Made by a program: the position numbers and the translations under genes. Positions 16,402 through 25,782 of a DNA stretch of 64,000 nucleotides are shown one piece after another. The notes under the pieces were generated by a model that saw only the letters and a program-made list of their open reading frames with translations, was not told the DNA's origin and searched no databases. The DNA comes from a bacterium (GTDB lineage Bacteria > Electryoneota > Electryoneia > Electryoneales > Electryoneaceae). The DNA is taken from NCBI GenBank assembly GCA_020444265.1, contig JAHLLH010000002.1:62001-126000 (forward strand), in the 5' to 3' direction. How positions within the stretch are numbered: the first letter of the stretch is position 1; every line of letters starts with the position of its first letter.

Positions 16402-19056
16402 TCACTTCACAAACGCCACTTTTGTGGTCGCAGTCTGGGTGCCTGCCTTCAGGTTGAGCAGGTAGACGCCACTCGCCAGGTGCCCGGGCATCTGCCAGCT
16501 GATCCGGTTGCTACCGGCGTGGGCACGCTGCTGCCACGAAGCCACTTCCCTTCCCAACAGGTCTACAACGACCACCTTAACACGTTGCGCCTGAGGCAGG
16601 GTGAAGGGGATGGTGACCATGCCGTTGGTCGGGTTGGGATAGGCGCTATGAAGGGCGAAGGTCGATGGCGCACTCAACTCCCCGGCTTCATCTTCCACGC
16701 CGACCTCTACGCCCCATGCGGTGAAGAGGCGACGGAACCAGTCGGCACGATGGGTGCCGGTGGCAATCGAGTCGTTGACCGCTTCGAGGCCGAAGCTGCA
16801 GAAGACAATTTCGCCCGCGCCGTGCGCCACACGTACCCCGGCGAGTTCTTCGGGCACATCATGCGTGTAGACAAAGAGCGGCTCGGCGCCTTCTTGCGCC
16901 GCAATCACATCGAGGCTGGTCTGGTTCCAGGCGCCGCCCTCTCCGGCGAGCACGAAGTTGACATTCTGTGTCAACGGCACACCATCAATACCCTTTGCGG
17001 TAAGACGATTCGCATGTTCACGTGTGAAGTCAACCTGGAAGAGGGTGTCCATCGCCATTGGTGCGACGCCGTCCACTGATTCGGCAATGTTCTGGCCCGA
17101 TACCAGCCAGTTGCCACCTTGACGGACAAAATTCGCCCACGCGTCGATCTGGCCCTCGTTGAAGGGACTGATAAGACGGCTTCCTGTGGCGAGAATCGCG
17201 GTCTGGTAGGGTTCGAGACGGGTGTCAAGATCGTTGACCTCATCGAGGGTCACCACATCGACCGCAAGCCCAAGCTCGTTAAGCGGGGCGGTGTACCAGA
17301 GGTCGAGACGCCCTTCGCCCCCCATGTCGGCATCAACAAAGAGGACATCTCCCACTCCAACCTGCAAATAGATGGGCTGCGTGTAATCGAAAACCCCACC
17401 GATCGCATCTTCACCCGTAAATCGGAGATCGAGACGGATTTCCTCACGGCTGCTGCCGTTTCCTTCGACTTCGATGCCCACATCCCTCACCACAGAGCTT
17501 CCGCCTCCAAGAAACGCAACCTGGAGAGTGTCCGCGTCAAGCAGGACGCGTGGGTTGTCGGACTGCAGATCCACATTAATTCCGGATACAAAACCATCAA
17601 GCTTGGCGATGCGCAGGCTCAATGTCGCAGGCTGATCGTGGGTCAAACGTGGTCCACTGGCTGATGCTACCCCAACAGAATCCACCGAGACAAAGGGATC
17701 AAGCAGTGCTCCAAGATTGAGCAGGCCAGCCCCGGTGCCCTCCTGGCTCATAGGGGTGGATGTGAGAGCGATACGTGTTGTGACTTCGTCGTAGGTCCAG
17801 TCTGGGGCGAGGCTTAGCAGGCTGGCGATTGCACCAGCGGTTACCGGACAAGCCATGCTTGTTCCGCTCATCGCTCCGTATCCGCCAGAATTCAGCGTAC
17901 TGTAGATGAAGGATCCGGGGGCGGAGACGGTGATCCACGTTCCGCTGTTGGAAAACCCGGAGAGTTCGTTGTTCGGGTTGGTCGACGCGACTGAAATGAC
18001 AAAGGGTTCCGCTGCCGGATAGTGCGGCGAGGTGCTGGATTCATTGCCTGCTGCTGCCACCAGCACCAAGCCGGAATCTGTAGCCGCTTCCATGCCCTGG
18101 TAGAAATACTGGGGATCACCACCTGATCCGCCGAAACTCATGGAGATAACGGAAAAATCGTGTTCCACCGCGTACGCAATTGCGCTGGTCGCTTCGGAAA
18201 GCCCTACTACTCCCTGGCCTGTGGTCAGGGTCCAGCCTGCACGCAGGGCCGCAACACGGCACCCGGCCCCGGGTGAGGCCACACCAATTCCATTGCCGGT
18301 AGTTGCGCCGGCATCCCCGGCACAATGGGTGCCATGACCGTTGAAGTCATCCGGGTTATTGTCAGGCGGGGCAGCATCTTCGCCGGGAAAGACCGATCCT
18401 TCATCAGTGGCGACCCAGTCCCACCCTATTCCATCATCCGTATATCCGTTTTCGTCGTTATCGATGCCGTCTTCATCCACGGACGGGTTCCAGATCCCGT
18501 CCCCGTCCAAATCCTCGCCCGGGTTGATCCACATCGAAGTGGCGAGGTCTGGATGGCTCCAGTTCACGCCACCATCCACGATTCCAACAACGATTTCCTC
18601 GCTACCCCCTGAAAGGGCGAATCCGCGTTCCGCGTTGATCGCCTGCAGGTGCCACTGCGAGGGTAGCAGGGGGTCGTCCGGGGTGTAGCGAAGTTCGCTC
18701 TGTTCGAAGGCCACGTTACCCCAAGCGTTCGCCACATCGCTGCGCTCCTGCAGCACGGCGAGGACATCATCGGTAGAAATCGATGAGGGAAAACGCAGGA
18801 CGCGATACGACGGCAACAGGGTGCCATATTCCTGTTTCAGAGAGGTGGCACCCAGCTCCTTCAGCCAGCGATCCAGTTCGGCATCTCCGCTGTTCCACCC
18901 TTGTTTCCCTGCCGCATTATCCGGCCATGAGCCGGGTTGCGTCAACTCGATCACAACACATCCGTCCACAGGAATCGAGCCAGCCGCTTGGGCTGCGACC
19001 ACCACCAACAGCGCCAGCAAAGGCACCACACTCCACCGTACAACCCGCATCATCAC
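16402..19056 (-). CDS. secreted subtilisin-like serine protease (S8) with T9SS-type tail
   Basis: An 884-residue secreted protease. A signal peptide (about 1-25) and a prodomain are followed by an S8 catalytic domain: Asp in VVGIVDGGVNWSHPDL, His in FNGHGTHCAGD and Ser in MSGTSMACPVTAG. An acidic calcium-type linker (DLDGDGIWNPSVDEDGIDND) interrupts the domain. Beta-rich modules follow. The last 85 or so residues form a FlgD-like sorting domain (SAYPNPTNG, then VVDLLGREVASW, then SGVYLLNL) ending in a basic tail. T9SS export and surface attachment are inferred from this tail. It lies 15 bases after the upstream paralogue, so they form one operon. Confidence 0.9.
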   Translation of the reverse strand: MMMRVVRWSVVPLLALLVVVAAQAAGSIPVDGCVVIELTQPGSWPDNAAGKQGWNSGDAELDRWLKELGATSLKQEYGTLLPSYRVLRFPSSISTDDVLAVLQERSDVANAWGNVAFEQSELRYTPDDPLLPSQWHLQAINAERGFALSGGSEEIVVGIVDGGVNWSHPDLATSMWINPGEDLDGDGIWNPSVDEDGIDNDENGYTDDGIGWDWVATDEGSVFPGEDAAPPDNNPDDFNGHGTHCAGDAGATTGNGIGVASPGAGCRVAALRAGWTLTTGQGVVGLSEATSAIAYAVEHDFSVISMSFGGSGGDPQYFYQGMEAATDSGLVLVAAAGNESSTSPHYPAAEPFVISVASTNPNNELSGFSNSGTWITVSAPGSFIYSTLNSGGYGAMSGTSMACPVTAGAIASLLSLAPDWTYDEVTTRIALTSTPMSQEGTGAGLLNLGALLDPFVSVDSVGVASASGPRLTHDQPATLSLRIAKLDGFVSGINVDLQSDNPRVLLDADTLQVAFLGGGSSVVRDVGIEVEGNGSSREEIRLDLRFTGEDAIGGVFDYTQPIYLQVGVGDVLFVDADMGGEGRLDLWYTAPLNELGLAVDVVTLDEVNDLDTRLEPYQTAILATGSRLISPFNEGQIDAWANFVRQGGNWLVSGQNIAESVDGVAPMAMDTLFQVDFTREHANRLTAKGIDGVPLTQNVNFVLAGEGGAWNQTSLDVIAAQEGAEPLFVYTHDVPEELAGVRVAHGAGEIVFCSFGLEAVNDSIATGTHRADWFRRLFTAWGVEVGVEDEAGELSAPSTFALHSAYPNPTNGMVTIPFTLPQAQRVKVVVVDLLGREVASWQQRAHAGSNRISWQMPGHLASGVYLLNLKAGTQTATTKVAFVK

Positions 19057-19071
19057 AAGCCATCTCCTCGG

Positions 19072-21801
19072 TCAGCGTACCAGGGTTATCCTGCGTGTCA
19101 TCCACCGGTCGTTCCAGCCGGCTCGAACAAAATAGGTTCCGGACGCGGCTTCCAGTCCGGAGGAAGATCGTCCATCCCACACGAGACGATGTCGTCCCGC
19201 CAGGTAGTCGTTGTCAGCAAGCACCGCCACTCGTCGTCCAAGCAGGTCGTGCACCACCACCTCCAGTCGCCCTGCTTCCGGTAGGTTGACAATTGTTGAG
19301 GCGCTGCTGTTGAATGGGTTTGGCCAAGCGTTTGACAGGCTGAATTGCCCGGGGATCGTCACGTTTCCGTCCCACTCCCCACCGACGGTTCGTTTTGCCA
19401 GTCCAAGAAGGGCGCTTTCGCTTTCGGCGGCAAGGATAGCGAAGCTGGCGCGGCCCGGTTCAGCCACCGTCACTCCCTCAAGGCGCACAGCAACAATGTG
19501 GGACATGTCCCCGGCGGTTAAAAATTCCGCATTTTCGGTGCCGGATGTCATCAGCTGCGCTTTTTCCGTGTCGGTAAACCCGTTGTAGACCACCGCTTCG
19601 TTATCAATCGCCGCCACACCAACCGGAGTGTCGCCAATAATTTTGATCCCCGCAGCACCGTTTGGCCCGAGGATGTAGGAAAGTTTTTCTGTGCTGTTGT
19701 AGCGCACTGTATTGTTGTAGGCTCCGCCGATGTCCCAATCGCAGTAGAGGCCGACGTCGTAGGTGAAGTTGTTTCCTGCAATTGGGGTCACATCGAGGTC
19801 GACATAGACAATTTCTTCGCCGTTCGGGTAGCTGATGCTGGTCTGGTCTACCAGCACACCAGCCGTACCAAATGCCGCGCCATCCGTGTACTGGGCCGAA
19901 TAGACAACCTGCGAGGGGGCGGTTGCGACTTGGCGAATTTCCCCGGCCGAGGTCGTAAAGAAATCGTAGATATTCTGACTGTTGTTGCCGAAGGCACAAT
20001 CGCTGACATTCGCGCCCTGTGCCACCATCACCGAGCCGTGAAAAAGGAAGCCTGTGGAACGCTCTGTCAAGCGGATCCCTTCCGCACGATCTTTGTTGTT
20101 CACATAGTCACGGTACCCGATCGCACCGAAATCGGTGATACTCGCCACCATCTCCCCGGCATCATGAGTGCGCCACTTTGGGTCGACTGGGATATCAACG
20201 ACCGTTGTAGACCGGTAAGTATCCAGTGATCCGTTCGCCCCTTCGTGCTGGACTTGAATATCCAGCGTCAAGGGTGCAAAACCACGGGAGCCTGAACTGT
20301 TGGCGTGGATGGTGAAGGCCCGTGAGGTAAACAAGCCAGGTTCGAGGTCTGTCCAGCCTTCCTGAAAATCTGCCTGGAGCCCACCATCTGTGCTGGTACA
20401 GGAAATGCTGACCTCGCTTGCAGACCTACCTATCAGTTCCAGCTCGAGAGTCAGCGAACCGTCCTCGCCGAGCTCGAGAACGCCGTCTTCATCCCCGTCG
20501 ACGACGTCCAGGTTGTTCACGACCACCGTCGGACGATCCGATAAAGCAGTACGCCAGGCATCGACCCGACGGGTCGGATAGCCAGCGTTGGGAGGGTCAG
20601 TCAAGGGAATACTGCCGCTGAGTAGACGTGCTTTGACAGCATCCGCACTGAGGTCGGGGTCCTCTCCGATGATCAGGGCGGCAATGCCAGCCACCAGCGG
20701 GGTCGCCATCGAAGTGCCGGTGCTGTAGCCATATCCGTCAATCACCGTGCTAAGGATGTCGCTCCCCGGCGCGGCGATATCGACCCACGGACCCGTGTTG
20801 CTATACGAGGTAATCTGGTTGTCCAGATCAACCGCTGCGACACCAATGACTTCTTCGTAGGCCGCGGGATAGGCGAGAGCGGTTTGCCCCTCGTTACCGG
20901 AGGCTGCAATCAGGACAACATCATTGGCCGCGGCATAACGGATCGCATCGCGTTCAAAAGCGGATTCCCCTCCGCCTGAAAATGACATCGAGAGGACACG
21001 GGCACCATTATCAACCGCATAGACAATCCCTTCTACCGCGCTGCCGATCTGGCTTCCTTGCCCGGCCCGGATCGCCATCAGGCGAGCACCAGGGGCGATG
21101 CCGGAGATGCCGACCCGGTTGTTGTGTGCCCCGACCGCGATACCCGAGCAGTGGGTGCCGTGGTCACGGCTTGAAACATTCGTCGGAGCGTTCGGGTCGC
21201 CATCGTTGGAGTAGGAGTCCCAGCCGAAAAAATCATCGATGTAGCCGTTTTCGTCGTCATCAATGTTCCTGCGTCCATCCCGTTCCGCCTGGTTAACCCA
21301 GAGGATGGGCTGCAAGTCCGGGTGGTCCATGTCGACCCCATTGTCGACGACCGCCACCACCACACCCTCTGCATCCGGCGCGACATCCCATGCGGCAAAA
21401 GCATTCACGTGATCGAGGTGCCACTGGAAAGCGGCAAGCGGATCATTGCAGGTCGCGTCCAGGCCAGCGTCGGCAGATACTGTTCGAACCGGCGTTTCTT
21501 CCACCCACTCAATCCCCTCGTCGGCCATCAGCTGGAGACGAACATCTTCGAGTTCTTCGCTGGAGGAGAGCTCGACACGAAGCCAGCGGTCGAGACGGTT
21601 TGCTTCTTGACGCACTGTCTGGGGAAGGGCGATACGAGCTTCGACAACTCCTGGCAGAGAACGTAGTTCGCTGACACGATCCTGTTTATGGTAGGCATCA
21701 TCTACCGTAGGCAATACATAGAGGATGGGTCCCGCCTGGGCCGCGAAAACCAGCATCAGGAGGCCGATCAACCCCTGTCCGAATCGTTTGAATACACTCA
21801 C
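19072..21801 (-). CDS. secreted subtilisin-like serine protease (S8) with T9SS-type tail
   Basis: A 909-residue paralogue of the next gene and first in their operon. It has a signal peptide (ending FAAQAG), then Asp in VVAVVDNGVDMDHPDL, His in SRDHGTHCSGIA and Ser in STGTSMATPLVAG. A beta-sandwich region follows. The C-terminal sorting domain has NAWPNPFNSSAS, VVHDLLGRRVAVL and SGTYFVRAG, with the basic end MTRRITLVR. The start is GTG 21801 with GGGAG five bases upstream. The 279 bases upstream hold a CCGTCTGC/GCAGACGG inverted repeat at 21979-22007 and no clear promoter. Confidence 0.9.
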   Translation of the reverse strand: MSVFKRFGQGLIGLLMLVFAAQAGPILYVLPTVDDAYHKQDRVSELRSLPGVVEARIALPQTVRQEANRLDRWLRVELSSSEELEDVRLQLMADEGIEWVEETPVRTVSADAGLDATCNDPLAAFQWHLDHVNAFAAWDVAPDAEGVVVAVVDNGVDMDHPDLQPILWVNQAERDGRRNIDDDENGYIDDFFGWDSYSNDGDPNAPTNVSSRDHGTHCSGIAVGAHNNRVGISGIAPGARLMAIRAGQGSQIGSAVEGIVYAVDNGARVLSMSFSGGGESAFERDAIRYAAANDVVLIAASGNEGQTALAYPAAYEEVIGVAAVDLDNQITSYSNTGPWVDIAAPGSDILSTVIDGYGYSTGTSMATPLVAGIAALIIGEDPDLSADAVKARLLSGSIPLTDPPNAGYPTRRVDAWRTALSDRPTVVVNNLDVVDGDEDGVLELGEDGSLTLELELIGRSASEVSISCTSTDGGLQADFQEGWTDLEPGLFTSRAFTIHANSSGSRGFAPLTLDIQVQHEGANGSLDTYRSTTVVDIPVDPKWRTHDAGEMVASITDFGAIGYRDYVNNKDRAEGIRLTERSTGFLFHGSVMVAQGANVSDCAFGNNSQNIYDFFTTSAGEIRQVATAPSQVVYSAQYTDGAAFGTAGVLVDQTSISYPNGEEIVYVDLDVTPIAGNNFTYDVGLYCDWDIGGAYNNTVRYNSTEKLSYILGPNGAAGIKIIGDTPVGVAAIDNEAVVYNGFTDTEKAQLMTSGTENAEFLTAGDMSHIVAVRLEGVTVAEPGRASFAILAAESESALLGLAKRTVGGEWDGNVTIPGQFSLSNAWPNPFNSSASTIVNLPEAGRLEVVVHDLLGRRVAVLADNDYLAGRHRLVWDGRSSSGLEAASGTYFVRAGWNDRWMTRRITLVR

Positions 21802-22080
21802 TGCAACTCCCGTCTACCGGACAGGTCGCCTGGTATCAGCGTGAACCCTGACGGCATGATATAGAGGTGTTCCTGCACAACCGTCTTTTCACAATAACAT
21901 CTCGCCGGCAGGAAGGCCATCTCCTGTTTCCCGCTGAGGGGAATCGTGCCTCGTGGGGACCGGCTGTCCTGTCGCCATCCGTCTGCATGGCGGGGGTGGG
22001 CAGACGGACCATGGGTACATCTGGGGTCCACTCTTCTGTTTTGCTCTCGGGTATGTGGATGCTCGAATACTCGCAGGTTG

Positions 22081-22683
22081 TTATTTCTCCGCAGGGAGTC
22101 GCCAACTCCGATGAATGTCCGTCAGCTCCAATGGCCCGGAGGGCAGGTTCGCGCTCCACCCTTCCAGCGTGTACACCTGCTTACCACGCGTGTAGGCAAC
22201 AACCATGAAATAGCGTGACGGCTCCGGTTCGGGGGTTTCCAAAGTGGAGCCTTCCTCGCTTGCCCTTTTGTGCTCCTCGTTCGGCGTGGCCGGGTCGAAG
22301 GGGACAATTACCGAATCTCCGCCCAGCTTGACCGTCCCAAGAATGTAGCTGCCCAGGTCCGCGCCCGCTTTTTTCTTCAGTTCGGGGTCGATGCCACGGA
22401 TATGGTCCGGGATGCCCAGCTGTCTGGCGCGCATACGCAGGTACTCTGGCGCCCCGTTTTTCTTCAACCCGGTAACACGAGCCACCCGTACCCCGGTCAA
22501 TCCAACCGAATCCTGCAGCACAACGGTACCGTCCAGCTTGTCCACCCGGACCCATCCTTGTGGAATCTCCAGAACCCCAATCCCCTGCACCCGGATCCGC
22601 ATGGTTTCTGCTCGTGCTGAGGGTGCCGTCGAGGAGAGGAAGAAGAAGAGCAGCAATAGCAGGGTAATACGGCTTGTGCGCAT
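22081..22683 (-). CDS. exported protein of unknown function
   Basis: A 200-residue protein with a strong signal peptide (MRTSRITLLLLLFFFLSSTAPSARA) and no recognisable domain. The mature part is soluble, with short beta-like stretches (IRVQGIGVLEIPQGWVRVD) and a Glu/Pro-rich section. The start at 22683 has AGGA upstream; an earlier in-frame ATG at 22710 would push the signal peptide inwards. It is divergent from rpmH. I do not recognise the family. Confidence 0.65.
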   Translation of the reverse strand: MRTSRITLLLLLFFFLSSTAPSARAETMRIRVQGIGVLEIPQGWVRVDKLDGTVVLQDSVGLTGVRVARVTGLKKNGAPEYLRMRARQLGIPDHIRGIDPELKKKAGADLGSYILGTVKLGGDSVIVPFDPATPNEEHKRASEEGSTLETPEPEPSRYFMVVAYTRGKQVYTLEGWSANLPSGPLELTDIHRSWRLPAEK

Positions 22684-22860
22684 AGAAAGTCCTGTCCTGG
22701 TTGTCGTCACGGGCGGTACCGGAGGTTACAATGCTGCAATACGTCTCCGGGAGTGGATCACGATTCCCCTCTTGCATCGAGGTATCCTCAGCCTGCAATG
22801 TAGGCTGAAAGTAGGGGTGGAGAAAACGGCTCCGCCGTGCTCGGTGTGCCTGTTGCCGAG

Positions 22861-22889
22861 TTGCGTGCAGAAAGCGTCCCCACTATATT
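22861..22889 (+). promoter_or_regulatory. candidate rpmH promoter
   Basis: TTGCGT and TATATT are 17 bases apart, about 78 bases before rpmH. The -10 region reads TATATTTG, which also fits the Bacteroidetes -7 consensus TAnnTTTG. The 5' leader that follows contains a G/C-rich potential stem. Confidence 0.4.
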
Positions 22890-22967
22890 TGTGGGTTCTT
22901 TCAGGCATGTAGCGGATAACGGGCCCCCGTTTCTGTGGGGAGCAGCCCGAACGAAGGGATAAGAAGG

Positions 22968-23117
22968 ATGAAACGGACGTACCAGCCGCACAATCGGAAG
23001 CGCCGCAACAAGCACGGTTTCCGCGCTCGCATGGCGACCAAGCATGGCCGCCAGGTGCTCGCACGTCGCCGCGCCAAGGGTCGCAAGCGTTTGACCGTCT
23101 CCGATGCACAGTACTAA
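22968..23117 (+). CDS. rpmH: 50S ribosomal protein L34
   Basis: A 49-residue basic ribosomal protein with the standard [19 protein letters not shown] opening and [11 protein letters not shown] near the end. AAGAAGG lies just upstream of the ATG. It is first in the origin-linked run rpmH-rnpA-yidD-yidC-mnmE. Its last 14 bases overlap the start of rnpA. Confidence 0.97.
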   Translation: MKRTYQPHNRKRRNKHGFRARMATKHGRQVLARRRAKGRKRLTVSDAQY

Positions 23118-23459
23118 GAATTCTCTTACCAAGGCTGATATCCTCCGTGGGCGGATGACCTATGATCATCTGCTCCGTGAGGGCCGAAGGGTACGCGGGC
23201 GAGGCGTCACCCTTTTTTTTTACCTTCGTCCCGACGACGTTTCGGGACGATCGTACCCTTGCGCCCGTTCGGTGGTGCGATCAAGCGTAATTACGCGCGG
23301 AGACGTCTGCGTGAATACTTCCGCTTGAACCGGGATTTATTTCCTGATGGGCATGACACCCTGGTTCGTCTCTTCCGCGCACCCGATGACTGGGACCATT
23401 TTTTCAGCCAGCTTGACGAGCTCCTGAGCGAAGCACGCCGTATGGCGAAATCAACTTAG
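23104..23459 (+). CDS. rnpA: ribonuclease P protein component, split by a -1 frameshift
   Basis: RnpA is the protein subunit of RNase P, which matures tRNA 5' ends. The gene lies in two frames. Frame one (23104 on) encodes [20 protein letters not shown]...GVTLFF. The rest of the family continues in the -1 frame as [12 protein letters not shown], then [18 protein letters not shown] (the conserved RNA-binding RNR-like motif), ending at 23459. The junction is a run of nine T at 23213-23221, where T-TTT-TTT is in phase as a perfect -1 slippery heptamer. A -1 slip there gives one continuous protein of about 118 residues, normal for the family. Without it the product stops at about 74 residues and lacks the motif. 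An assembly indel in the T run is the plainest explanation. Confidence 0.85.
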
Positions 23460-23522
23460 GGCTCATAGACCTCCGGGGGGAAAGAACTCGCCGTCCTCCC
23501 CGAACGAAGGATCCAGCGACGC

Positions 23523-23882
23523 ATGAAGGAACGCGCAGGCAAGATCATTCAACGCCTTAGCCGGGCTGCCGTCCGGTACGTTGCACTGCCCGTGCTCGCT
23601 GTTTACCGTCGTGTCGGCTCGCCGGTGATGTACATGCTGGGGAGCCGTTGCCGTTTCTACCCATCCTGCAGCCATTATGCGGAAGATGCCTTCCGTGTGC
23701 ATGGTTTTGGTAAAGGGCTGGTGCTCTCAACAGTCCGTCTCGCCAAATGTAACCCCCTTCACCCTGGTGGTATTGATCATGTTCCCCCTGCCGGGGAGTG
23801 GCATAGCCAGACGTGCGACCACGATCATACGGTTCACGATGGCGACAAAGAGAGCAAAACATCGATTGTAACATCCTTGTGA
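23523..23882 (+). CDS. yidD: membrane protein insertion efficiency factor YidD
   Basis: A 119-residue protein with the YidD hallmark cysteines in CRFYPSCSHYAEDAFRVHG and RLAKCNPLHPGGIDHVP. It helps YidC insert inner-membrane proteins. The N-terminus has an amphipathic helix (LSRAAVRYVALPVLAVYRR). The C-terminal 30 residues are rich in His and Asp (TCDHDHTVHDGD) and are an extension beyond the core domain. Its position between rnpA and yidC is the standard one. Confidence 0.95.
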   Translation: MKERAGKIIQRLSRAAVRYVALPVLAVYRRVGSPVMYMLGSRCRFYPSCSHYAEDAFRVHGFGKGLVLSTVRLAKCNPLHPGGIDHVPPAGEWHSQTCDHDHTVHDGDKESKTSIVTSL

Positions 23883-23960
23883 TTGATCGCGTGATTTCTA
23901 GTGCGTATCACGCAGACAGATAATTGGTAACAACGAACGTAACAAGGCTGGTTGGCCATC

Positions 23961-25778
23961 ATGGACCGTAGAACGCTTTTAGCGATTGTTATTGTCGGAA
24001 TCATTATCGTTCTGACACCCTACTACTACAACCTGGTCTCCCCCCCGCAGGAGATGACACCTTCGGATACGGTCAACACCGCCATGGTCCAGAACGAGGG
24101 CGACAGAGGGTCCACGCCTGCTGTCTCCGGGGAGAGCAGCGAGCCCCTGGAGCAGAGTTCTTCGGCCACAATGGATGCCGAGAACATGGATCGCCCCTGG
24201 TATGCCGCTGATCCTGCAGGTGAAGCGGAAATGGTCGAGGTGTCGACGCCGCTTTATACCGCACGTTTTTCGACGCGCGGGGCGACGGTCCATTCCTGGA
24301 CCATCCTGCCGACCCAGCCTTACCTCTCGGAAGGGGAGCAGTTGGTTCGCCCCTCCTTCGCCGACCGAAACCTGGTGCTGACCGCACGTGGTGGCATGGG
24401 CCTGCTTCGCACGGAAGAGAAAAACTTCAAGGTTGACAGAAAACGGATCAGTCTGAACAAATCCAGCCAGCCGATCTCGGTCACCTTCACCCTTCCGCTT
24501 CCGGAAGGCGGGTATTACCGTGAGATTTACACCTTCTATCCGGACCGTTATGATGTCGACCTGAAGCTGGAAAGCAAGAACTTGACCCGTCTTACCGGCG
24601 CCCCGAATGTCTGGTTCGGCTGGGGTGGCGGCTTGGCGATGACCGAGCAGGACACTGCCCAGGAACTCTATTACTCCCAGTCGATGTACCTGATGGGCAA
24701 AACGCAGGAAACATTAAAGGGCAACGGGAAAAAGGTAGAGGAAGACGAAGCGACAGGCGGGACCGACTGGGTCGCCCAGCGGACCAAGTATTTCCTGATG
24801 GCCCTCGTCCCGGAACAACAGGCGGATGGCGCACGTCTCCGTACCTTCGTCGACAACAGCTACAAGGGCAAGCACCCGCCGAAACTCTACGAAACCTCGC
24901 TTTCCCTTGGATTGGCTGAAACCGGGGATTTGAACCACCTGATCAAACTTTACCTCGGGCCACTTGATTACGGCACCATCCGTGCGGCAGACCCATCTCT
25001 AGAAGAAACAATGTCTTGGGGTTGGAAGATCATCGAGCCGTTTTCGAAGGGCATCTATTGGATCCTCGTCTGGCTGCACACCTTTATCCCGAACTACGGT
25101 GTTGTGCTGATCATTTTCTCTATCGCGATCAAGGTGGTTGTCTGGCCGTTGACCCATAAATCCCAGCAGTCAATGAAGCGGATGCAGATGCTTCAACCAG
25201 TGATGAAGGATTTGCAGGCGAAGCACAAGGACAACCCGCAGAAGATGCAGCAGGAAGTGATGGGTCTCTATAAGAAGTACAAGGTCAACCCGATGGGTGG
25301 TTGTTGGCCAGTTCTTTTGCAGATGCCGCTGCTCTACGCCCTCTTTATCGTCTTCCGCTCGACCATCGAGCTGCGCGGCCAGCCCTTCATTTTCTGGATC
25401 AACGATCTGTCGATGCCGGATGCGTTGATCACCTTCCCCTTCCATATTCCGCTCTACGGGGACCATCTCGCGGTACTGCCGATTGTCATGGCTATTTCGA
25501 CCTATCTGCAGTCGAAGACCACGATGACCGACCCAAACCAGAAGGCGATGCTGTACATGATGCCGATCATGTTCATCTTCCTCTTCAACAATTTCCCGAG
25601 CGGGCTGACCCTCTACTACACGCTCTTTAACCTGCTGAGCTGGGCGCAGACCAAGCTGATCAAGATTCAGGATCCCAGCCTGGCGAAGGCGGTCGAGGAG
25701 AATCAGCTCGAGCACGAGAAGCAGGCGATGCGTGAAGAGCGGCGCGCCCGCAAAAAGAACCGGTCCAGCGACTCCTGA
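23961..25778 (+). CDS. yidC: membrane protein insertase YidC
   Basis: A 605-residue YidC of the Gram-negative type: an N-terminal transmembrane anchor (RRTLLAIVIVGIIIVLTPYYY), a periplasmic beta-sandwich domain to about residue 340, then the conserved five-helix insertase core (YGVVLIIFSIAIKVVVWPLT, NPMGGCWPVLLQMPLLYALF, FPSGLTLYYTLFNLLSWAQT). The C-terminus is highly basic. The start at 23961 gives the family's usual MDRRT opening; TTG 23952 has a slightly better spaced AAGG. A hairpin GCGTGAT/ATCACGC lies at 23889-23913. mnmE follows after four bases. Confidence 0.96.
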   Translation: MDRRTLLAIVIVGIIIVLTPYYYNLVSPPQEMTPSDTVNTAMVQNEGDRGSTPAVSGESSEPLEQSSSATMDAENMDRPWYAADPAGEAEMVEVSTPLYTARFSTRGATVHSWTILPTQPYLSEGEQLVRPSFADRNLVLTARGGMGLLRTEEKNFKVDRKRISLNKSSQPISVTFTLPLPEGGYYREIYTFYPDRYDVDLKLESKNLTRLTGAPNVWFGWGGGLAMTEQDTAQELYYSQSMYLMGKTQETLKGNGKKVEEDEATGGTDWVAQRTKYFLMALVPEQQADGARLRTFVDNSYKGKHPPKLYETSLSLGLAETGDLNHLIKLYLGPLDYGTIRAADPSLEETMSWGWKIIEPFSKGIYWILVWLHTFIPNYGVVLIIFSIAIKVVVWPLTHKSQQSMKRMQMLQPVMKDLQAKHKDNPQKMQQEVMGLYKKYKVNPMGGCWPVLLQMPLLYALFIVFRSTIELRGQPFIFWINDLSMPDALITFPFHIPLYGDHLAVLPIVMAISTYLQSKTTMTDPNQKAMLYMMPIMFIFLFNNFPSGLTLYYTLFNLLSWAQTKLIKIQDPSLAKAVEENQLEHEKQAMREERRARKKNRSSDS

Positions 25779-25782
25779 TCCG

